Assembly: GCF_003966155.1 (NCBI RefSeq)
Contig: NZ_RXNS01000001.1
Span: 370,782-434,781 of the forward strand
Length of the DNA: 64,000 nucleotides
Origin: Halomonas nitroreducens
Lineage (GTDB): Bacteria; Pseudomonadota; Gammaproteobacteria; Pseudomonadales; Halomonadaceae
Reading direction: 5' to 3'
Shown here: one piece after another, positions 1 through 8,095 of the stretch
Position numbering within the stretch: position 1 is the stretch's first letter
How the letters are laid out: each line of letters begins with the position of its first letter
Translations under genes and position numbers: made by a program
The notes under the pieces: model-generated
Database searches by the model: none
Told to the model about the DNA's origin: nothing
Seen by the model: the letters and a program-made list of their open reading frames with translations, nothing else

Positions 1-1
1 G

Positions 2-1525
2 ACCGCCTCGGCGCTGTCCGGCATCGCTACGCCCGGCAGTGCCGAGTACGTGGGGGCGGCCCTGGTGCTGGCGGCACTCTCCGGGTTGGTGCTGGTGGCC
101 ATGGGCCTGCTGCGTCTGGGATTCCTCGCCAACTTCCTGAGCCACCCGGTGATCTCGGGCTTCGTCACCGCCTCAGGCATCCTCATCGCCGCCAGCCAGC
201 TGCGCCATATCCTCGGGGTGGAGGCGTCCGGTCATAACCTGGTGGAAATGCTCTCGGCGTTGATCGCCTCGCTCGGGGACGTCAACATCATCACCCTGGT
301 GATTGGTGGCGGGGTCTGGGGCTACCTGCTGCTGTGCCGACGGCATCTCAAGGGCGGGCTGCAGCGCCTGGGGCTGTCCGCCACGGCCGCGGACCTGGTG
401 GCCAAGGCCGCCCCGGTCTCGGCGGTGATCGTCACCACCCTGCTGGCCTGGGCCCTGGGGCTCGGCGAGCGCGGCGTGGCCCTGGTCGGCGAGGTGCCGA
501 GCGGCCTGCCCTCCCTGGCGCTGCCGAGTCTCGAGCCGGAACTCTGGTCGAGCCTCGCGCCTGCGGCGGTGCTGATCAGCCTGGTGGGATTCGTGGAATC
601 GGTGTCGGTGGCCCAGACCCTGGCCGCCAAGCGACGCCAGCGCATCGATCCCAACCAGGAATTGATCGCCCTGGGCCTGGCCAACCTCGCTGCCGGGGGA
701 AGCGGGGGCTCGCCGGTGTCCGGCGGCTTCTCCCGCTCGGTGGTCAACTTCGAGGCCGGGGCCGTCACCCCCCTGGCCGGTGCCTTCACGGCGCTGGGTA
801 TCGCCCTCGCGACCCTCACCCTGACCACTCCGCTGGCCTTTCTGCCCAAGGCGACGCTGGCGGCCACCATCATCGTCGCCGTGGGTACCCTGATCGACCT
901 GCGCGCCATCAAGCGCACCTGGGCCTATTCCCGGGCCGATGGCGTGGCCATGCTGGCCACCCTGGTGCTGACCCTGGTCCATGGCGTGGAGAGCGGCATC
1001 CTGGCCGGTGTCGTGCTGTCCCTGGGCCTGCACCTGTATCGCACCAGTCGTCCGCACAGCGCCGTGGTGGGCCGGGTGCCGGGCAGCGAACACTTCCGCA
1101 ACGTGCGCCGCCACGAGGTGGAGACCGACGAGCACCTGACGATCCTGCGCGTCGACGAGAGCCTGTATTTCGCCAACGCCCGCTACCTGGAAGACACCGT
1201 CATGGCCCTGGCGGCCCGCCAGCCGGGCCTGGCCCATATCGTCCTGGCCTGTCAGGCGGTCAATGTCATCGACGCCTCGGCCCTGGAGAGCCTGGAGGCC
1301 ATCAACAGCCGACTGAAGGACGCCGGCGTTCGCCTCCACCTGGCCGAGGTGAAAGGGCCGGTGATGGATCGCCTGGAGCACATCGACTTCTACCAGGAGC
1401 TGAGCGGCCAGATCTTTCTCAGCACCTATGACGCCTGGCGTGCCCTGCACGGGGAGGACGCCGGGGTCGTTCCCGCGCCGGACGAGGCGTCCGGCGCTTC
1501 CCTCAAGCAAGGAGTCTCACCATGA
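2..1525 (+). CDS. SulP-family anion transporter with C-terminal STAS domain (5' end outside window)
   Basis: The open frame runs in from the left edge, so the N-terminus is missing; what remains is about 507 residues. It has repeated hydrophobic helices, the conserved Gly/Ser-rich stretch around GGSGGSPVSGGFSRS (about base 700) typical of SulP sulfate/anion permeases, and a C-terminal cytoplasmic STAS domain (about bases 1100-1430, with the VNVIDASALESL signature). SulP proteins move sulfate, bicarbonate or other anions across the inner membrane. The stop overlaps the next ATG (ATGA), so it is co-translated with the DUF2892 and YeeE/YedE genes. This context favours a sulfur anion as substrate, but the sequence alone does not settle sulfate versus bicarbonate. 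Confidence 0.85.
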   Translation, partial: TASALSGIATPGSAEYVGAALVLAALSGLVLVAMGLLRLGFLANFLSHPVISGFVTASGILIAASQLRHILGVEASGHNLVEMLSALIASLGDVNIITLVIGGGVWGYLLLCRRHLKGGLQRLGLSATAADLVAKAAPVSAVIVTTLLAWALGLGERGVALVGEVPSGLPSLALPSLEPELWSSLAPAAVLISLVGFVESVSVAQTLAAKRRQRIDPNQELIALGLANLAAGGSGGSPVSGGFSRSVVNFEAGAVTPLAGAFTALGIALATLTLTTPLAFLPKATLAATIIVAVGTLIDLRAIKRTWAYSRADGVAMLATLVLTLVHGVESGILAGVVLSLGLHLYRTSRPHSAVVGRVPGSEHFRNVRRHEVETDEHLTILRVDESLYFANARYLEDTVMALAARQPGLAHIVLACQAVNVIDASALESLEAINSRLKDAGVRLHLAEVKGPVMDRLEHIDFYQELSGQIFLSTYDAWRALHGEDAGVVPAPDEASGASLKQGVSP

Positions 1526-1713
1526 AGACCAACGTCGGCCGCATCGACAAGATCGCGCGCATCCTGATCGGGGCGCTGCTCATCGTGCTGGCCCTGACCG
1601 GCACCATCGGCGCCTGGGGCTGGATCGGGGTGATCCCGCTGGCCACCGGGCTGCTCAATACCTGCCCGCTGTACGCGCTGCTGGGCATCAGTACCTGCAA
1701 GAACCACCGTTAA
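1522..1713 (+). CDS. DUF2892 (YgaP-type) small inner-membrane protein
   Basis: 63 residues: a short basic N-terminus (MKTNVGRIDKIARI) followed by two hydrophobic helices and a CPLY...C segment (Cys at about 50 and 59). This is the DUF2892 fold, also found as the membrane tail of YgaP rhodaneses. DUF2892 proteins are often encoded beside rhodaneses, persulfide dioxygenases and YeeE/YedE transporters, and are thought to act in sulfur or sulfane handling at the membrane; the exact role is unknown. The ATG overlaps the stop of the SulP gene. Confidence 0.8.
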   Translation: MKTNVGRIDKIARILIGALLIVLALTGTIGAWGWIGVIPLATGLLNTCPLYALLGISTCKNHR

Positions 1714-1728
1714 GGGAGACACGACACC

Positions 1729-2190
1729 TTGGATATCACGGCAAGCCTGCACGGCCTGGTCGGCGGGGTGCTGATCGGGCTTTCGGCCACCTGGCTGATG
1801 GCCACCCTGGGGCGGATCGCCGGCATCAGCGGCATCATCGGCACCCTGGTCACCGCCAGGCCCCGTGGCGACAGCGCCTGGCGCCTGGCCTTCCTGCTCG
1901 GACTGGTCAGCGGCCCTCTGGCGCTGGTGCTGGCGGGTGGCGAGCTGGGCAACGTCTTCGGCCGGCCCGAGGCGGTGATCGGCGAGCCCGCTGGCGGCAT
2001 CGCCTTGATGCTCGTCGCCGGCCTGCTGGTCGGCGTCGGCACCGGCATCGGCAGTGGCTGCACCAGCGGCCATGGGGTGTGCGGCCTGGCGCGGCTGTCG
2101 CCGCGCTCGATGGTGGCCACCCTGACCTTCCTGGCGGCGGCGATCCTCACCGTCTTCGTGGTCCGGCACCTGCTGGGAGGTGGCGCATGA
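1729..2190 (+). CDS. YeeE/YedE-family (DUF395) membrane protein, first half-transporter
   Basis: 153 residues with four or five hydrophobic segments. The TTG start is supported by GGGAG about ten bases upstream; no better ATG lies nearby in frame. The motif GSGCTSGHGVCGLAR (about residues 104-118) holds the two cysteines conserved in YeeE/YedE proteins. In the characterised thiosulfate importer YeeE (TsuA), conserved cysteines relay thiosulfate through the membrane. Paired half-size YeeE/YedE proteins (PmpA/PmpB type) often sit with sulfide and thiosulfate genes. The stop overlaps the start of the second half (ATGA). Confidence 0.85.
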   Translation: MDITASLHGLVGGVLIGLSATWLMATLGRIAGISGIIGTLVTARPRGDSAWRLAFLLGLVSGPLALVLAGGELGNVFGRPEAVIGEPAGGIALMLVAGLLVGVGTGIGSGCTSGHGVCGLARLSPRSMVATLTFLAAAILTVFVVRHLLGGGA

Positions 2191-2600
2191 GAATCCTGAT
2201 GGGCTATATCGCCGGCCTGCTGTTCGGGCTCGGCCTGGCCGTGTCCGGGATGACCGACCCGGCCCGGGTGCTGGGCTTCCTGGATCTCTTCGGCGCCTGG
2301 GATCCGACGCTGATGTTCGTGCTCGGCGGCGCCGTGATCACCAACTTCATCGGCTATCGTCTGGCCATGCGCCGCCCCAATCCGCTGTTCGCCAGTGCCT
2401 TCCAGGTGCCGACCCGGCGTGACCTGGACGGCCGGCTGATCGGTGGCTCGGCGCTGTTCGGCATCGGCTGGGGGCTTTCCGGCTACTGCCCCGGCCCGGC
2501 CTTCGCCTCCGTGGTCGGCATTACCGCCCCGCTGGCGGCCATGCTGGCGGCCATGGTCGCCGGCTGGTTCCTGGCCCGGGCCCTGCCGTCGCGTTCCTGA
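2187..2600 (+). CDS. YeeE/YedE-family (DUF395) membrane protein, second half-transporter
   Basis: 137 residues, ATG overlapping the preceding stop. Hydrophobic helices, a GMTDP-ARVLGFLD motif near the N-terminus and SGYCPGP (about residue 95) with the family cysteine are visible; these are typical of the C-terminal half of full-length YeeE/YedE transporters. With the previous gene it probably forms one thiosulfate (or other sulfur species) importer or exporter. Placement just before a two-component system and tsdBA fits thiosulfate handling, which is an inference from context. Confidence 0.85.
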   Translation: MRILMGYIAGLLFGLGLAVSGMTDPARVLGFLDLFGAWDPTLMFVLGGAVITNFIGYRLAMRRPNPLFASAFQVPTRRDLDGRLIGGSALFGIGWGLSGYCPGPAFASVVGITAPLAAMLAAMVAGWFLARALPSRS

Positions 2601-2611
2601 CGACGGCCTGC

Positions 2612-2631
2612 CCCTCCGCCCCGGCGGAGGG
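2612..2631 (+). terminator. GC hairpin after the YeeE/YedE pair, possible weak terminator
   Basis: A perfect 9-bp stem CCCTCCGCC / GGCGGAGGG with a 2-base loop, 12 bases after the stop. No T-run follows, so intrinsic termination would be inefficient; it may be a processing or attenuation point between the transporter genes and the two-component genes. Confidence 0.4.
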
Positions 2632-2677
2632 CCCTTCGACCAATGGCCTAGCCGGCCCGGGCGCTTTGGGCCGGCGG

Positions 2678-2694
2678 CTTAATGCCGGCTTAAT
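2678..2694 (+). promoter_or_regulatory. PmrA/QseB-like direct-repeat operator before the response-regulator gene
   Basis: Two identical hexamers CTTAAT separated by exactly 5 bases (11-bp period), about 45 bases upstream of the response-regulator ATG. The PmrA/QseB-subfamily box is known as YTTAAK-N5-YTTAAK; this site matches except T for K-position flexibility. The regulator encoded next belongs to that subfamily, so autoregulation is the natural reading. Confidence 0.6.
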
Positions 2695-2737
2695 GACGAG
2701 GCGACACAATGTCGCACACGGAGAGGAGCCCTACGCG

Positions 2738-3424
2738 ATGCATGTGCTGTTGATCGAAGACGATGCCCTGGTGGCCGACGGCATCCGCGCCGGACTGGAG
2801 ACCCAGGGCTTCGTCGTCGACGTAGCGGCCTCCCGGGCGGAGGCCGATTCGCTGATGGCGACCCTGGCCAGCGACCTGGTGATCCTGGACCGCGGCTTGC
2901 CCGACGGCGACGGCCTGGGCCTGCTTGACGAATGGCGCCGGGCGGGCCGGCGGGTACCGGTGCTGGTGCTCACCGCCCGGGACGCCGTGGCGGACCGGGT
3001 CGCGGGGCTGCGCGAGGGGGCCGACGACTACCTGGTCAAGCCCTTCGACCTGGACGAGCTGGTGGCCCGGCTCCAGGCGCTGCTGCGCCGTTCCGCCGGC
3101 CAGGCCGGCAGCCGCATCGAGCACGGCCCGCTCAGTCTGGACCCGGTGTCCCGCGAGGTGCGCCTCGCCGGCAGGCCGGTGTCGCTGTCGCGCCGCGAGC
3201 TGATGCTGCTGGAGACCTTCCTGCATTCGCCGCAGGGGATCCTCTCGGCGGAGCGGCTCAAGGACGGGCTCTATGGCCTGTCCGAGGAGGTCGAGAGCAA
3301 TGCCCTGAACGTGCATATCCACCACCTGAGGCGCAAGCTCGGCCCCGCCATCATCGAGACGGTGCGCGGGCTTGGCTATCGGCTGGGAGCACCGGAGGCG
3401 CTGGTGGCCGAGGCGTCGACGTGA
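2738..3424 (+). CDS. OmpR-family response regulator (PmrA/QseB-like)
   Basis: 228 residues. Receiver domain at 1-115 with acidic pocket ED (8-9), phosphoacceptor D51 (VILDRGLPDG) and K101 (LVKPFD); winged-helix Trans_reg_C domain at about 130-220 ending in the typical RGLGYRL. Start chosen at the ATG followed by HVLLIEDD, with GAGAGG upstream; a longer frame adds residues lacking family similarity. GTGA overlap with the kinase gene. It lies between sulfur-transport genes and tsdBA, so it likely controls thiosulfate oxidation; the upstream direct repeat suggests that it also controls itself. The signal is unknown. Confidence 0.9.
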   Translation: MHVLLIEDDALVADGIRAGLETQGFVVDVAASRAEADSLMATLASDLVILDRGLPDGDGLGLLDEWRRAGRRVPVLVLTARDAVADRVAGLREGADDYLVKPFDLDELVARLQALLRRSAGQAGSRIEHGPLSLDPVSREVRLAGRPVSLSRRELMLLETFLHSPQGILSAERLKDGLYGLSEEVESNALNVHIHHLRRKLGPAIIETVRGLGYRLGAPEALVAEAST

Positions 3425-4791
3425 GCCTGAGGACCCGCCTGCTGCTGACCCTGGGGCTGACCCTGACCCTGCTGTGGACGCTGGTGGCCGCCTGGCTGAT
3501 GCGCGACCTCCACCACCAGGTGGAGAAGACCCTGGACCAGCGCCTGGCCCAGTCGGCGCGCATGGTGGCCGGGCTGATGACTCAGCTGCCCCGGGACGTC
3601 TGGTCGCAGGCGGACCGGCGCGCGCTGTCGATTCCTCCCATCGAGGGGCTAGCCTGCCAGGTGCACTCGCCACGCGGCGAGGTCCTGGCGCAGACCCATG
3701 GCGACATGGCCGGCGTGCTGACCCCGGGCGAGCCGGGCCATGCCTATCGGGAGGCCGATGGCACCACCTGGCGGGTCTTCACCTACCGCCGTGACGGACT
3801 GACCATCACCACCGCGGATCGCCTGGACGAGCGCGAGCAGCTGTTGCGCAACGTGCTGGAGGTGGCCGTGGTGCCCTTCCTGGTGGCGTTGCTCGGCAGC
3901 CTGCTGGCGGTCTGGCTGGGGGTCGTGCGTGGCCTGGCACCATTGCGGCGCCTGCGCGATGCCCTGGCGCACCGTCACCCCGATGCCCTGGCGCCGCTGG
4001 GCACCCGTGACCTGCCCGCCGAGCTGCGCCCGCCGGTCGAGACCCTCAACCAGCTGCTGGCCCGCGTGCAGCGGGCGATGGTCCGTGAACAACGCTTCAC
4101 CAACGATGCCGCCCACGAGCTGCGCACCCCGCTCACCGCCATCAAGACCCATCTGCAGGTGGCTTCCCGGGTGGAGGGCCAGGGTGCCCGGCGCGCCCTG
4201 GCCCGGGCCGAGGAAGGCGTGGCGCGGCTGACGCGGACCCTGGAACAGCTGCTGACGCTGGCCCGGGTCGAGGGCCGTGTGACCTTCGAGGACGGCGAGC
4301 CGTGCCGAGCCGGGGACGTGGCGAGGCTGGCAGTGCGCGACGCCGGCGCCGCGGCGGACCGGGTCGAGATGCCGTCGACCTGGCCGGAGGAGTGCCTGGC
4401 GCTGCCCCGCGAGCTGGCCATCACGGCACTGCGCAACCTGGTCGACAACGCCCTGCGTCACGGGACGGGCGGTGACCCCGTGCGCCTCGCGGTCGAGACC
4501 CCCGCACCGGACCGGCTGATCTTCGTGGTGCGCGATCGTGGCCCCGGGCTGGACGCGTCCAGCCTGTCGGCGCCGCCGCGTCGATTCTGGCATCGCGGCG
4601 GCGACGGTAGTGGCCTGGGGCTGGCGATCGTCACCGCCATCGCCGAGCGTTTCGGCGGGGCGCTGGACTTCCGGCACCCCGCGGAGGGTGGGCTGGAGGC
4701 CCGCCTGACCCTGCCGGTCGAGGCCTGCGCCGACCGGCAGGGAGAGAAACCCTGCAAGGGATCGATAACAACAGAGGAAGAGACCGGATGA
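3421..4791 (+). CDS. Membrane sensor histidine kinase, partner of the OmpR-type regulator
   Basis: 456 residues, GTG start overlapping the regulator stop. Transmembrane helix at about 9-30, a periplasmic sensor of about 110 residues, second helix near 145-165, a HAMP-like linker, HisKA with the H-box NDAAHELRTPL (H232), then a HATPase_c domain with an N box (NLVDNALRHG) and G boxes (DRGPG, GSGLGLAIV). The layout is that of QseC/PmrB-type kinases. The stop overlaps the tsdB start, placing sensing and thiosulfate dehydrogenase genes in one transcript. The periplasmic sensor has no motif I recognise; thiosulfate, tetrathionate or redox state are plausible inputs. Confidence 0.9.
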   Translation: MSLRTRLLLTLGLTLTLLWTLVAAWLMRDLHHQVEKTLDQRLAQSARMVAGLMTQLPRDVWSQADRRALSIPPIEGLACQVHSPRGEVLAQTHGDMAGVLTPGEPGHAYREADGTTWRVFTYRRDGLTITTADRLDEREQLLRNVLEVAVVPFLVALLGSLLAVWLGVVRGLAPLRRLRDALAHRHPDALAPLGTRDLPAELRPPVETLNQLLARVQRAMVREQRFTNDAAHELRTPLTAIKTHLQVASRVEGQGARRALARAEEGVARLTRTLEQLLTLARVEGRVTFEDGEPCRAGDVARLAVRDAGAAADRVEMPSTWPEECLALPRELAITALRNLVDNALRHGTGGDPVRLAVETPAPDRLIFVVRDRGPGLDASSLSAPPRRFWHRGGDGSGLGLAIVTAIAERFGGALDFRHPAEGGLEARLTLPVEACADRQGEKPCKGSITTEEETG

Positions 4792-5480
4792 CAACCATGA
4801 GAATCACGGGCGGCCTGGGGTTGCTGGTGGGGATCGGCCTCGCCGCCGGCCCCGCGCTCGCCCTCGAGGGTGACCCGAGCCGCGGCGAGAGCGTCGCCGG
4901 CACCTGCGTGGCCTGCCACCAGGCCGACGGCATGGGCATGAACATGCCGCAGGGGGAGTCCTGGCCACGCCTGGCCGGACTGCCGGCGGACTACATCGCC
5001 AAGCAACTGCATGACTTCCAGGCCGGGCGGCGAGAGAACGCCACCATGATGCCCTTCGCCAAGATGCTGGACGACCAGCAGATCGCCGATGTGGCGGCCT
5101 ACTATGCGGGCCTGGCGTCCTGGCCCGAGCTGCCCACGGCCTATTCTGCCGCGTCGCCGGACCAGCCGGGGGAGTGGCTGGCCGAGCGCGGCGACTGGGA
5201 CAAGACACTGCCGGCCTGCAGCCAGTGCCATGGCCCCAACGGCCAGGGCGTGGGCGCCGACTTCCCGCCGATCGCCGGCCAGCATGCCGGCTACCTGTCG
5301 GCCCAGCTGCGCGCCTGGCGCAATGGGGACCGTCACAATGATCCCGACGGCTTGATGCGGGGCATCGCCGAGCGCCTGGATGACGACCAGATCGACCTGA
5401 TCGCCGATTATTACGCGACCCTGCCCGAGCGGCTCGAGGCGACGAGCGCGTCGGCAGCAGAAGAGGAGGGCGGCCAATGA
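4788..5480 (+). CDS. tsdB: Diheme cytochrome c (c4-like), TsdB-type electron acceptor
   Basis: 230 residues with a Sec signal peptide (cleavage near ALA-LEG, about residue 25) and two heme sites, CVACH (C40) and CSQCH (C144), in two similar c-type domains, each followed by a family-type helix ending YYAGL or YYATL. Exported diheme c4-like cytochromes encoded immediately before tsdA are known as TsdB and take electrons from thiosulfate dehydrogenase to pass them to terminal oxidases. Overlaps both neighbours by 4 bases. A general cytochrome c4 is the alternative, but the context favours TsdB. Confidence 0.82.
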   Translation: MTTMRITGGLGLLVGIGLAAGPALALEGDPSRGESVAGTCVACHQADGMGMNMPQGESWPRLAGLPADYIAKQLHDFQAGRRENATMMPFAKMLDDQQIADVAAYYAGLASWPELPTAYSAASPDQPGEWLAERGDWDKTLPACSQCHGPNGQGVGADFPPIAGQHAGYLSAQLRAWRNGDRHNDPDGLMRGIAERLDDDQIDLIADYYATLPERLEATSASAAEEEGGQ

Positions 5481-6430
5481 ACACCCCCAGGATGACGTCT
5501 TGGCTCGCCGGCCCCCTGGTGGCGGTGCTCGGCCTGAGCGCCGTGTCCGCCGCCGAGTCCGAGGCGCCGGAACGCGATTACCAGGTGCCCCTGCCTGAGG
5601 CGCCGGCCGGCGAGGCCACCTTCACGCCGCCCGCCGAGCGGGACATTCCCGACAACCAGTACGGTGAGATGGTCCGCAAGGGGCGCGACCTCTTCGTCAA
5701 CACCCAGCAGCTGCGCGGCGAGAATGTCTTCAACGACCAGAACTGCAGCAACTGTCACCTGGACGCCGGGCGGCTGGCCGACTCGGCCCCGATGTGGGCC
5801 TCGATGGGCGTCTATCCCGCCTATCGCGGCAAGAACGACAAGGTCAACACCATGGCCGAGCGCATCCAGGGCTGCTTCACCTACTCCATGAACGGCGTGC
5901 CCCCCGAGTACGGCAGCGAGACCCTGGTGGCGCTGCAGACCTACTTCCACTGGATGGCCACTGGCGCGCCCATCAACCAGTCCCTGCCCGGGCGGGGCTA
6001 TCCCGGGCTGGAGGAGACCGGGGAGGCACCGGATCGCGGCCGGGGTGCGGAGGTCTACGCCGACCAGTGTGCCGTCTGCCATGGCGACAACGGCCAGGGG
6101 CAGAAGGTCGGCGAGCGCCAGGTGTTCCCGCCGCTGTGGGGAGACGGTGCCTACAACTGGGGCGCCGGCATGCACCGGGTGAACACTGCGGCCAATTTCA
6201 TCAAGGCCAACATGCCGCTCGGCAAGCCGTATTCCCTCACCGACCAGCAGGCCTGGGACGTGGCGGCCTTCATCAACAGCCACGAGCGGCCCCAGGACCC
6301 GCGACGCCGGACCCTGGCCTCGGTGGACGAGACCGACGAGATCTTCCACCAGCACATGGGCTTCTACGGCGACGAGATCGACGGCCAGCGCCTGGGCGAT
6401 CACGACGACTACGGCGAGAACCCGCGCTAG
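5477..6430 (+). CDS. tsdA: Thiosulfate dehydrogenase (tetrathionate-forming), diheme cytochrome c TsdA
   Basis: 317 residues with a signal peptide (to about residue 25). First heme site CSNCH (C90) sits in the TsdA-typical CxNCHLDAGR; Cys133 (IQGCFTYSMNG) is at the place of the unusual cysteine axial ligand of the catalytic heme; second heme site CAVCH (C198). The PMWASMGVYPAYRGKND segment is also TsdA-like. TsdA oxidises two thiosulfate to tetrathionate in the periplasm (some members work in reverse). Final gene of the operon; a strong hairpin follows. Halomonas-type heterotrophs are known tetrathionate formers, so auxiliary energy from thiosulfate is likely here. Confidence 0.9.
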   Translation: MNTPRMTSWLAGPLVAVLGLSAVSAAESEAPERDYQVPLPEAPAGEATFTPPAERDIPDNQYGEMVRKGRDLFVNTQQLRGENVFNDQNCSNCHLDAGRLADSAPMWASMGVYPAYRGKNDKVNTMAERIQGCFTYSMNGVPPEYGSETLVALQTYFHWMATGAPINQSLPGRGYPGLEETGEAPDRGRGAEVYADQCAVCHGDNGQGQKVGERQVFPPLWGDGAYNWGAGMHRVNTAANFIKANMPLGKPYSLTDQQAWDVAAFINSHERPQDPRRRTLASVDETDEIFHQHMGFYGDEIDGQRLGDHDDYGENPR

Positions 6431-6455
6431 CCGACTGCCCGCGCAGTCCCCTGAT

Positions 6456-6485
6456 CTCGACCCCCGCCGGGAGGCGGGGGTCGAG
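6456..6485. terminator. Bidirectional hairpin between tsdA and dsbG
   Basis: Perfect 13-bp stem CTCGACCCCCGCC / GGCGGGGGTCGAG with loop GGGA. It sits between two convergent genes, 25 bases past tsdA and just past the dsbG stop, so it can serve both. There is no long T-run on either side. Confidence 0.65.
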
Positions 6486-6489
6486 TGTG

Positions 6490-7236
6490 TCAGGGCTCGG
6501 GCGAGCCCATGATCTCGGCGAACTGCTCCTCCTCGGGGAGGCCCTGCAGCACCTCCACCAGCTCGCCGTCACGATAGAAGATGCTCGGCGTGGCGTAGAG
6601 GCCCATGCCGCGCATCAGCTCATGGTTCTCCTGCAGCGTCATCTCCCAGCGGCGGGGCAGGGTCTGAAGCGGTTCGATCGGATCGCCGCTCTCGTGGGCG
6701 GCCAGCGCCGCTGCGGGATCCTCGGCGGCCAGCATCGAGATGGCCAGGCGCGGGCTGTCCTGCTCGAGGATGCCGACCATGATGTGGCGCAGCTGGACCC
6801 GGCCGGCCTCGACCCAGGGGCGGGCCATCTGCCAGAACTGGCGGCAGTAGGGGCAGTTGGGGTCGGTGAAGACGTAGATGATGCGCTCGGCCGAGGCGTC
6901 GCCGTCGGGGATCCAGGCACTGTCGGACAGCGAGGCCCAGGTCTCGGCATCCTGCGGGCCGCGCACCAGCCGTTCCAGCGGCGCGGTGGAGAGGTTGTTG
7001 CCCTCGGCATCCACCAGGTTGCCCACCACGGCATGCTCGCCGTCCGGGGTCAGGTAGACGGCAACCTCGCGCCCCTGGGCGCTGGCCGCGAAGCCGGTCA
7101 GGCCGCCCGGCGCCTCGAAGCGCTCGTGGATGGTCAGTCCCTGGTCGGCCAGCGCCTGGATCGGGGCCGGCCAGTCCGCGGCTGGCGCCGCCAGCGGCAG
7201 GGACAGGCCGGCGAGGGTCAGGGCGAGTCGCAGCAT
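6490..7236 (-). CDS. dsbG: Periplasmic disulfide isomerase/chaperone DsbG (DsbC/DsbG family)
   Basis: 248 residues; signal peptide (cleavage near APAAD), an N-terminal dimerisation region, then a thioredoxin fold with FTDPNCPYCRQFW (active-site CPYC) and the cis-proline loop ATPS. CPYC is the DsbG/DsbC-type motif. These enzymes isomerise wrong disulfides or protect single cysteines from sulfenylation and are kept reduced by DsbD, which is encoded in the same operon. Five bases separate it from the TlpA-like gene. Confidence 0.85.
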   Translation of the reverse strand: MLRLALTLAGLSLPLAAPAADWPAPIQALADQGLTIHERFEAPGGLTGFAASAQGREVAVYLTPDGEHAVVGNLVDAEGNNLSTAPLERLVRGPQDAETWASLSDSAWIPDGDASAERIIYVFTDPNCPYCRQFWQMARPWVEAGRVQLRHIMVGILEQDSPRLAISMLAAEDPAAALAAHESGDPIEPLQTLPRRWEMTLQENHELMRGMGLYATPSIFYRDGELVEVLQGLPEEEQFAEIMGSPEP

Positions 7237-7240
7237 CGGT

Positions 7241-8095
7241 TCATCCTCGTGTGTCGGTGGAGGTCGGGGCAGTGGTCAACCGCTCCAGGTAGGGGGTGAG
7301 GGAGGCCCGGGACAGCTCGCCGACATGACTGTCGACCAGCCGGCCGCCGGCCGAGTAGAACAGGGTGGTGGGCATCACCTGGGCCCCGGTGGTGCGCCCC
7401 AGCTGGCCAGGGCGGTCGAGCCACACATGCCGCAGCCCGCCCAGCCCCTCGGTGGCGAGGAAATCCTCGACGCGGGCACGGTTCTCGCCCTGGTTGGCGA
7501 ACACGAAGTCGATGTCGCCATGGCGCCGCTGGGCGGCCGCCAGGACCGGCATCTCCCGGCGGCAGGGCGGACACCAGCTGGCCCACAGGTTCACCACCAT
7601 AGGGCGTCCCCGGGGCTTGGCGAAGGTCGGCAGCGAGATCGGCTCGCCCGCCAGGGTGGTCATCGCGACCTCGGGCAACGGCCTCGAGGTGGTCCCGATC
7701 AGCTGCAGGCTCCCGGCGAGTCCGGTCCAGACCAGTCCGCCGGCCAGCACGGCGCCGGCCAGCGGACGTCGTGTGACCGGCCATCGCCAGGCGCGCCACG
7801 CCAGGAAGGCGCCCGCGCCCAGCAGGCCGGCCAGGGGGCGGAAGCCGCCGTCGCGAATGTCCAGCATGGCGACGAACCCCTCGAACTGTCCAGAGTAGCG
7901 CAGCACGAAAGCCAGTCGCGCGGCGATGAGGCCGACCACCAGGGCCGTGAGGAGGGCATCGCCGACGGCAACCCGGCGGCGCCGGCCGAGCAGCCCGCCG
8001 ACCAGCAGGGCGATCAGTGCGGCGGCGATCAGCAGCCAGCGCTCGAGGCTCAGGCCGAAGGGACCGATGGCCAGGCTGCGGTCGAGTAGGCTCAT
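7241..8095 (-). CDS. TlpA-like thioredoxin with N-terminal Lgt-like membrane domain
   Basis: 284 residues. Residues 1-135 hold about four transmembrane helices; residues 140-284 are a periplasmic TlpA/ResA-type thioredoxin with the active site WASWCPPCRREMP and cis-proline MPTT. The membrane part shows the spaced pattern ARLAFVLRY...DGGFRPLAGLLG, which lines up with RLGYALFY...[12 protein letters not shown] in the lgt product encoded at 44672. It probably reduces periplasmic disulfides with electrons from DsbD, for instance in cytochrome c maturation or repair of the nearby diheme cytochromes. ATGA overlap with dsbD. Confidence 0.8.
   Translation of the reverse strand: MSLLDRSLAIGPFGLSLERWLLIAAALIALLVGGLLGRRRRVAVGDALLTALVVGLIAARLAFVLRYSGQFEGFVAMLDIRDGGFRPLAGLLGAGAFLAWRAWRWPVTRRPLAGAVLAGGLVWTGLAGSLQLIGTTSRPLPEVAMTTLAGEPISLPTFAKPRGRPMVVNLWASWCPPCRREMPVLAAAQRRHGDIDFVFANQGENRARVEDFLATEGLGGLRHVWLDRPGQLGRTTGAQVMPTTLFYSAGGRLVDSHVGELSRASLTPYLERLTTAPTSTDTRG

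Noticed and set aside
1428..2186. Upstream extension of the second YeeE/YedE frame over two other genes
   Set aside because: It overlaps the DUF2892 and first YeeE/YedE genes completely; the ATG at 2187 gives a normal half-transporter and ATGA coupling.
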